Origin: JABCPE02 sp963530295
GTDB taxonomy: Bacteria; Bacteroidota; Bacteroidia; Flavobacteriales; Weeksellaceae
Direction: 5' to 3'
Assembly: GCA_963530295.1 (NCBI GenBank)
Contig: CAUSCF010000004.1
Coordinates: 52,748-116,747, forward strand
Length of the DNA: 64,000 nucleotides
In this document: positions 59,956-64,000 of the stretch, piece by piece
Position numbering within the stretch: the first letter of the stretch is position 1
Layout of the letters: the number at the start of each line of letters is the position of its first letter
Position numbers and translations under genes: made by a program
The notes under the pieces: model-generated
Told to the model about the DNA's origin: nothing
The model's input: the letters and a program-made list of their open reading frames with translations, nothing else
Databases searched by the model: none

Positions 59956-61182
59956 CTAATCTTGATACACTACATATTTAGTTCTTATCTTCTCAAAATC
60001 AGAAAGCCCTTTCTGCCATGTTTGTCGGATTTCTGCTTCGGATTTCCCTGCTATTATCTGCTTTCTGAGTTCATCCGTTCCTGCCAAGGTATCAAACCAA
60101 TATTTACCCTTTGCATCTTTTAGGAAAAATGATTTTTGTGGATTTTTATAGTTTTTATAAGCCTTTATCACCCATTCCAAACTAAGCTCGCGCAGGTCTT
60201 TGTCATAATTTCTCAAATCCTCTCCATAGCACAGCTGACCATTTAGAAACGGATTTTTAGAACCAAAACTTGGCTTCGGAGTGAATTCATATTTCATATT
60301 CTTAATCCATGGCGAACCATAGATTTGGAAAGGTATATCTGTCCCTCGCCCTACGGAAACTTCCGCTCCTTCAAAGAAGCACAAACTTGGGTAAAGATTT
60401 ATCGCTTTGTCATTCGGCAAGTTAGGCGACGGCTTTTCCAAAAGTGGATAGCGGTTTTTCTTGTGGTAGCCTTTCATTTTTATGAGTGTATATTTCGCCT
60501 GAACTTTATTTTTAAGCCATTTTTCACCATTTACCATTTTTCCGTATTCTCCTATGGTAAGCCCATAGACCACAGGCACCGAGTGAAGTCCCACAAAAGA
60601 AGTCCATTCCTTTCTCAGCACAGGCCCGTCTGTATAGCCGTCATGTGGATTGGGCCTATCCAAAACGATGATTTCCACGCCGTTTTCTGCTCCTGCTTCC
60701 ATTACATAAGCAAGCGTAGATATATAGGTATAAAATCTAACTCCCACATCCTGAATATCAAACAAAATAACATCCAAATCTTTCATATGAGCAGGCGTAG
60801 GTTTTTTAGTATTTGCATAAAGCGAAACTATCGGAATGCCTGTCTTGGTATCCACTCCATTTTTCACCACTTCTCCAGCATCCGCCACTCCACGAAAGCC
60901 GTGTTCAGGAGCAAAAACCCTTTTTACGGCTACTCCATTTTCTTTCAAAAAGTCTACGATGCTTTGTTTTTTCTTATTGATAGTCACCAGCCCTGTCTGA
61001 TTGGTCACCACTCCCACAGATTTTCCTTTTAGCAGCGGCAGGTATTTTTCTGGCTGGTCTGCGCCTGTTACAAACTCCTCATTTTCTGAGTTTTTAGATT
61101 TTTGTGCATTAAAAAATTGATTATTTACAAAAAGCATTAGTATAATCAATACAAAATTTTTACTTTTGGCTCTTAAATTCAT
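59956..61182 (-). CDS. DUF1343 / NamZ-family exo-beta-N-acetylmuramidase
   Basis: The 408-aa protein has a signal peptide (LMLFVNNQFFNAQ) and the DUF1343 domain: VGVVTNQTGLV, FAPEHGFRGVADAGE, VILFDIQDVGVRFYTY, and GRGTDIPFQIYGSP. NamZ enzymes of this family cleave N-acetylmuramic acid from the non-reducing ends of peptidoglycan fragments, which would aid cell-wall recycling. The Glu-His pair in APEHG fits the proposed active site. It lies 6 nt upstream of comF in the same direction. Confidence 0.88.
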   Translation of the reverse strand: MNLRAKSKNFVLIILMLFVNNQFFNAQKSKNSENEEFVTGADQPEKYLPLLKGKSVGVVTNQTGLVTINKKKQSIVDFLKENGVAVKRVFAPEHGFRGVADAGEVVKNGVDTKTGIPIVSLYANTKKPTPAHMKDLDVILFDIQDVGVRFYTYISTLAYVMEAGAENGVEIIVLDRPNPHDGYTDGPVLRKEWTSFVGLHSVPVVYGLTIGEYGKMVNGEKWLKNKVQAKYTLIKMKGYHKKNRYPLLEKPSPNLPNDKAINLYPSLCFFEGAEVSVGRGTDIPFQIYGSPWIKNMKYEFTPKPSFGSKNPFLNGQLCYGEDLRNYDKDLRELSLEWVIKAYKNYKNPQKSFFLKDAKGKYWFDTLAGTDELRKQIIAGKSEAEIRQTWQKGLSDFEKIRTKYVVYQD

Positions 61183-61186
61183 TATT

Positions 61187-62416
61187 TTGAGGTTTCCTAT
61201 TTATTTTTCTAAAAAAATTGCGTTCTCCAAAGATAATAAAAATAATCTTTCACGCATAATTATTTTCATCGGAAGACTGTCCGTTACTCTAGGGATAGTG
61301 GTTTCACTGATTACCATATCCACAGGACTCGGCTCTAAAAAAGCCATCAAAAACAAGATGGGCGATTTCAGCGGACACATCTCCGTAAAATCCACGAAAT
61401 CAAACGCTTCCTATAATTCTTCGGTTTTAGACCAAGAAAGTTTTGATATAAAGGAACTAAAAAAAATACCCGAAGTAGAAACGGCACAATCCTACGCCTC
61501 TGTCAGCGGAATCCTCAGAACTAAAGAGAATTTTGCTGGAATTATTCTAAAAGGCGTGGGCAAGGATTTTGACAAAAATCGTTTCCAAAAATTCGTCACC
61601 TCGGGCGAAGTTCCTGATTATACAGAAAAAGGATACAATAATGACATCATGCTTTCTGAGCAAATCGCCAAAGGCCTGCATCTGAAAGTAAATGACAGTA
61701 TCACAGCTGTTTTCTCCAAAGAAGACCAAAAACCGATTTATAGAAAATTCGTAGTAAAGGCTATCTACAACACCGATATCAAACTCATCGATGAGCTATT
61801 TGTCATCGGTGATATCAACCATGTCCGTAAAATCCAAAATATGGAAAAAACCGACATCGGCGGCGTGGATATTTTCCTAAAAGATTTTGATAAAACTGAT
61901 GCTGTTTTCCCACAAGTAGAAAAAATCATCGGTTACAAAAACTACACTGAAAAAACTACTGACAAATACCCTCAAATCCTGCAATGGATAGAAATTTTTG
62001 ACACGAACATCTCTGTAATCTTGGGCATTATGCTGGTAGTAGTGGTTATCAACATCATCATGGTGCTGCTGATTTTGATTATCGAAAGAACCAACTCCAT
62101 CGGTGTACTGAAAACCTTAGGCGCGGACAACAACCAGATTCGTGCGATATTCATCAACTACACCCTGCTCATCATCATCCCTGGGCTGATTGTAGGAAAT
62201 CTTATCGGCATAGGTTTGCTATTGATACAGAAATATTTTGGTATTATTAAACTCAATCCAAAAGAATACTACATCAGCACCGTGCCAGTGGATTTGAATT
62301 TAGGCTACATTCTTGCCCTTTCGCTGGGAATATTGGTAGTTTCTGCCATATCGCTAATCGTACCCAGCTACCTCATCAGTAGAATTTCTCCTGCGAAAGT
62401 GGTGAAATACAATTAG
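61187..62416 (+). CDS. LolC/E-type FtsX-like permease
   Basis: The 409-aa protein has the lipoprotein-release permease layout: an N-terminal membrane helix (IIIFIGRLSVTLGIVVSLI), a large periplasmic domain, then three helices with FtsX-like motifs (IERTNSIGVLKTLGADNNQIR). With an ATPase such as LolD encoded elsewhere, it would extract lipoproteins from the inner membrane. The start is uncertain: TTG at 61187 (giving xRFPIYFSKKIAFSK) best matches homologues and avoids overlap with the divergent NamZ gene; TTG at 61166 is also open. Confidence 0.85.
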   Translation: MRFPIYFSKKIAFSKDNKNNLSRIIIFIGRLSVTLGIVVSLITISTGLGSKKAIKNKMGDFSGHISVKSTKSNASYNSSVLDQESFDIKELKKIPEVETAQSYASVSGILRTKENFAGIILKGVGKDFDKNRFQKFVTSGEVPDYTEKGYNNDIMLSEQIAKGLHLKVNDSITAVFSKEDQKPIYRKFVVKAIYNTDIKLIDELFVIGDINHVRKIQNMEKTDIGGVDIFLKDFDKTDAVFPQVEKIIGYKNYTEKTTDKYPQILQWIEIFDTNISVILGIMLVVVVINIIMVLLILIIERTNSIGVLKTLGADNNQIRAIFINYTLLIIIPGLIVGNLIGIGLLLIQKYFGIIKLNPKEYYISTVPVDLNLGYILALSLGILVVSAISLIVPSYLISRISPAKVVKYN

Positions 62417-62545
62417 TAATGATATTTAAAATCGCACAGATTTAATACTTTTTTGAAACTATAAAAACAACTCATTAACAATCTGAATCAACAATACTAC
62501 CCTATTTAGTCTACAGATTGATAAAATAGTAATCACCCCATAATC

Positions 62546-62715
62546 TTATAAGGTTTGACCTATACATTCTTTGTTTAATTCTACCAAATCAATACTAATA
62601 AGCACAACAAAATATGTCATAATCCAATGTTGTTCTTCTGTGAATAAGGCATCTAAAGAAGGGTAAACTTCCAAGTGCCTAAGATTTGTATATTCTTCTT
62701 ACTTTTTAACTTCAT
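62546..62715 (-). pseudogene. Frameshifted microgene after the GNAT gene
   Basis: A frame opens with ATG at 62715, overlapping the GNAT stop (ATGA), and reads MKLKSKKN before stopping early. Moving one base at the AAG-AAG run restores a coherent 50-residue frame (EEYTNLRHLEVYPSLDALF, then TEEQHWIMTYFVVLIS) that ends with TAA at 62546. The pattern fits a small protein gene broken by a one-base change; a sequencing error would look the same. No family is recognised. The remainder of the 62417-62545 gap holds nothing I can identify. Confidence 0.5.
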
Positions 62716-63428
62716 CTATTTACTAATTCTCTCAACATCTTCAAAGACTTCCTTTGCTTACCCTGTGAGTCGAAATTCTCAGGGGAAAGCCATTGCTCAA
62801 GAGCGCGTTTGTTAGCTTCCCATTCCTTGTCTATCATAGCAAACCAAGCGGTGTCGCGCGAACGCCCTTTGTAAACCACTGCCTGCCTGAATGTACCCTC
62901 ATATACAAAGCCCAAGCGCTCCGCAGCACGGCGCGAAGGTGCATTAAGGCTGTCACACTTCCATTCGTAACGCCTGTATTGAAGGACTTCAAACACATAT
63001 TTCGCCAACAAATACTGTACTTCTGTAGCCATACGCGTACGCTGTAAAGCCGGCGAATAGTTCACCCACCCCACTTCTATCACTCTGTTTTTAGGGTCTA
63101 TACGCATTAAGGCAAGCGTACCCACTGCTTTTCGCGTTTGCTTATCTACAATTGTCAGAAAATAAGGGTCGGCAGAGGCTTCCTGCTTGGTGAGTAAAGC
63201 GTGCAACTCCTCTTTGTTCTTTGCAGGAGCTATAGATAAATAAGTCCAATTGGGCATCACGGCATTGGCTTCCAAATAGAAATCACTCAAATCGTCTAAG
63301 TGTTTGGCTACCGAAAGAGGTTCCAACAGACAATAATTTCCCTCTAAGAGGGTTATATGAGGGGTTGCTCCTACTGAAAAATCAGCTAATGTCTCTCCTA
63401 TAGGTTGATTGTATTGGTTTGTGATCAT
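62712..63428 (-). CDS. GNAT family N-acetyltransferase (RimJ/RimL-like)
   Basis: The 238-aa protein matches the acetyltransferase_3 (RimJ/L-type) family: IEVGWVNYSPALQRTRMATE (motif A region with the CoA loop), RYEWKCDSLNAPSRRAAERLGF (motif B) and VVYKGRSRDTAWFAMIDKEW near the end. The substrate is unknown. It is followed on the same strand by a broken microgene and preceded by the Im9-like gene. Its coding is more GC-rich than the core genes, suggesting acquisition. Confidence 0.88.
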   Translation of the reverse strand: MITNQYNQPIGETLADFSVGATPHITLLEGNYCLLEPLSVAKHLDDLSDFYLEANAVMPNWTYLSIAPAKNKEELHALLTKQEASADPYFLTIVDKQTRKAVGTLALMRIDPKNRVIEVGWVNYSPALQRTRMATEVQYLLAKYVFEVLQYRRYEWKCDSLNAPSRRAAERLGFVYEGTFRQAVVYKGRSRDTAWFAMIDKEWEANKRALEQWLSPENFDSQGKQRKSLKMLRELVNR

Positions 63429-63437
63429 TGTATATTT

Positions 63438-63668
63438 TTAGATAATCGGTTGATACGCCAAGCATTTGTCTACTACTTCCTCGACGGTGGGGTCGTAGGA
63501 GGAAATATCCATAGTGCGGGCGTTGTAGTTTTCCGGATAGAAGAATAATGAACTGCCCTCGGGGTGAGGTACATTGCGATCGAAGCGCTCCATTAGCTCC
63601 TCTTGGCGATCGTCATCGGTTTCTTCTATGATTTGGTTCCCTAATTGTATGAGTTCTTCTCGGGTCAT
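63438..63668 (-). CDS. Colicin/pyocin (Im9-type) immunity-like protein
   Basis: The 76-aa acidic protein fits the colicin E-type immunity family. It starts MTREELIQLGNQIIEE, carries HPEGSSLFFYPENY around residue 35 (the Im9 motif is HPSGSDLIYYP), and is short and helical. In Im9 this loop contacts the DNase toxin; the first Tyr is Phe here and the Asp is Ser. No toxin gene is visible nearby, so this is an orphan immunity gene (inference). Confidence 0.75.
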   Translation of the reverse strand: MTREELIQLGNQIIEETDDDRQEELMERFDRNVPHPEGSSLFFYPENYNARTMDISSYDPTVEEVVDKCLAYQPII

Positions 63669-63692
63669 TCGGTAAAAAAATAAGTTTTTATA

Positions 63693-64000
63693 CTATTTAG
63701 AGGCAATCGTTCTCAGTGCCTTTTTTACAATATACTTGGTTTCTTTGGTAGGACTTTCGCGCTCCCAACGCTCACAAAGGGCTGTTACGAAATCGGGACG
63801 GGTTTTGCTGGCATCGTTCAGCCAGTTCCCTACGCTATCTTGTACATACTTTGCCTTATCGGACTTCAATTTGTCTAATATAGGCAAATACACCTCTGGT
63901 TTTTCTTTCAAGGCTTCTATATGAGCACACCAAACACCCCGCGGGCGCAAGGCTTCTGTACTAAACCTGCGGATATTCTCCTCTTCGCTTTCTGCCCAAT
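63693..64000 (-). CDS. AlkD-like DNA alkylation repair protein (N-terminus outside window)
   Basis: The reading frame runs from the stop at 63693 to the window end without a break, so the N-terminal part is missing. The visible HEAT-repeat-like sequence (ENIRRFSTEALRPRGVW, DKAKYVQDSVGNWLNDAS, KETKYIVKKALRTI) matches the C-terminal part of the AlkC/AlkD-like DNA alkylation repair family (PF08713). Such enzymes bind DNA with alkylated bases. It lies 24 nt upstream of the Im9-like gene in the same direction. Confidence 0.85.
   Translation of the reverse strand, partial: WAESEEENIRRFSTEALRPRGVWCAHIEALKEKPEVYLPILDKLKSDKAKYVQDSVGNWLNDASKTRPDFVTALCERWERESPTKETKYIVKKALRTIASK

Noticed and set aside
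62479..62545. Distant inverted repeat CAATCTG / CAGATTG in the gap before the frameshifted microgene
   Set aside because: Seven bases with a long loop in AT-rich DNA is likely chance.
1..64000. tRNA, rRNA, insertion sequence or prophage genes
   Set aside because: None could be recognised in any intergenic gap; gaps are short and accounted for by promoters, terminators and the repeat array.

Overview
The window is a 64 kb stretch of an AT-rich Bacteroidota chromosome. It most likely comes from the Flavobacteriia, near the Chryseobacterium / Weeksellaceae group (inference from protein content only; genus not determined). Supporting signs are the TAnnTTTG-type promoter elements, the general absence of Shine-Dalgarno sequences, the many signal peptides and lipoproteins, a short ribonucleotide reductase of the Flavobacterium class Id type, split atp genes (atpDC is not here), and a 30-residue Lys/Arg-rich protein starting MPSGKKRKRHK that is typical of the phylum. 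I saw no insertion sequence, prophage, CRISPR array, rRNA or tRNA.

Layout. 1-1.2 kb: three tandem secreted paralogues, the first cut by the window edge. 1.3-4.1 kb: purH, a DUF488 gene and a LysE/GAP-like membrane protein. 4.2-7.5 kb: a five-gene minus-strand run that looks like an orphan immunity/effector-accessory island (DUF695-RraB, unknown, SUKH/SMI1, YD-repeat, GNAT). 7.6-12.6 kb: M28 peptidase, SPFH/band-7 protein, dGTPase, WG-like protein. 12.6-16.4 kb: nrdB and nrdA separated by two unknown small genes and a GNAT gene. 16.7-22.1 kb: the ATP synthase operon (atpI-like, atpB, E, F, H, A, G), with a strong hairpin between atpE and atpF. 22.2-25 kb: an Hsp15-like S4 protein, recO and a 5'-nucleotidase split over two genes.

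25.2-31.3 kb: dapA, two adjacent PAP2 phosphatases, a CBS protein, a DegT/EryC1 aminotransferase and galE, a set with an envelope and polysaccharide flavour. 31.3-35.6 kb: a putative metal-uptake locus (small Cys/His protein, TonB receptor, two paralogous lipoproteins). 35.6-38.3 kb: the conserved ftsX-DUF3098-uppP-truB run. 38.4-49.3 kb: rsmA, mgtE, an outer-membrane barrel, secG, a DUF2339/DUF3999 pair, an RsmB-like methyltransferase, a DUF4139 (MuiA-like) protein carrying TonB-plug-like motifs, and a small unknown gene followed by a strict 21-bp repeat array. 49.5-57.9 kb: an unknown Cys/His treble-clef-like protein, prfC, lipoproteins, a purine nucleoside phosphorylase overlapping lpxK, RNase G and the 30-aa basic protein. 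57.9-62.4 kb: HU, mutY, comF, a NamZ-family gene and a LolC/E-type permease. 62.5-64 kb: a second accessory patch with a frameshifted microgene, GNAT, a colicin Im9-like immunity gene and an AlkD-family gene cut by the window edge.

Most of the window is ordinary core genome. The parts most worth a second look are the 21-bp array with its T11-G10 tract and the neighbouring treble-clef-like gene, the two immunity-type patches, the passenger genes inside the nrd operon, the TonB-plug-like insert in the DUF4139 protein, and the TonB/lipoprotein locus.
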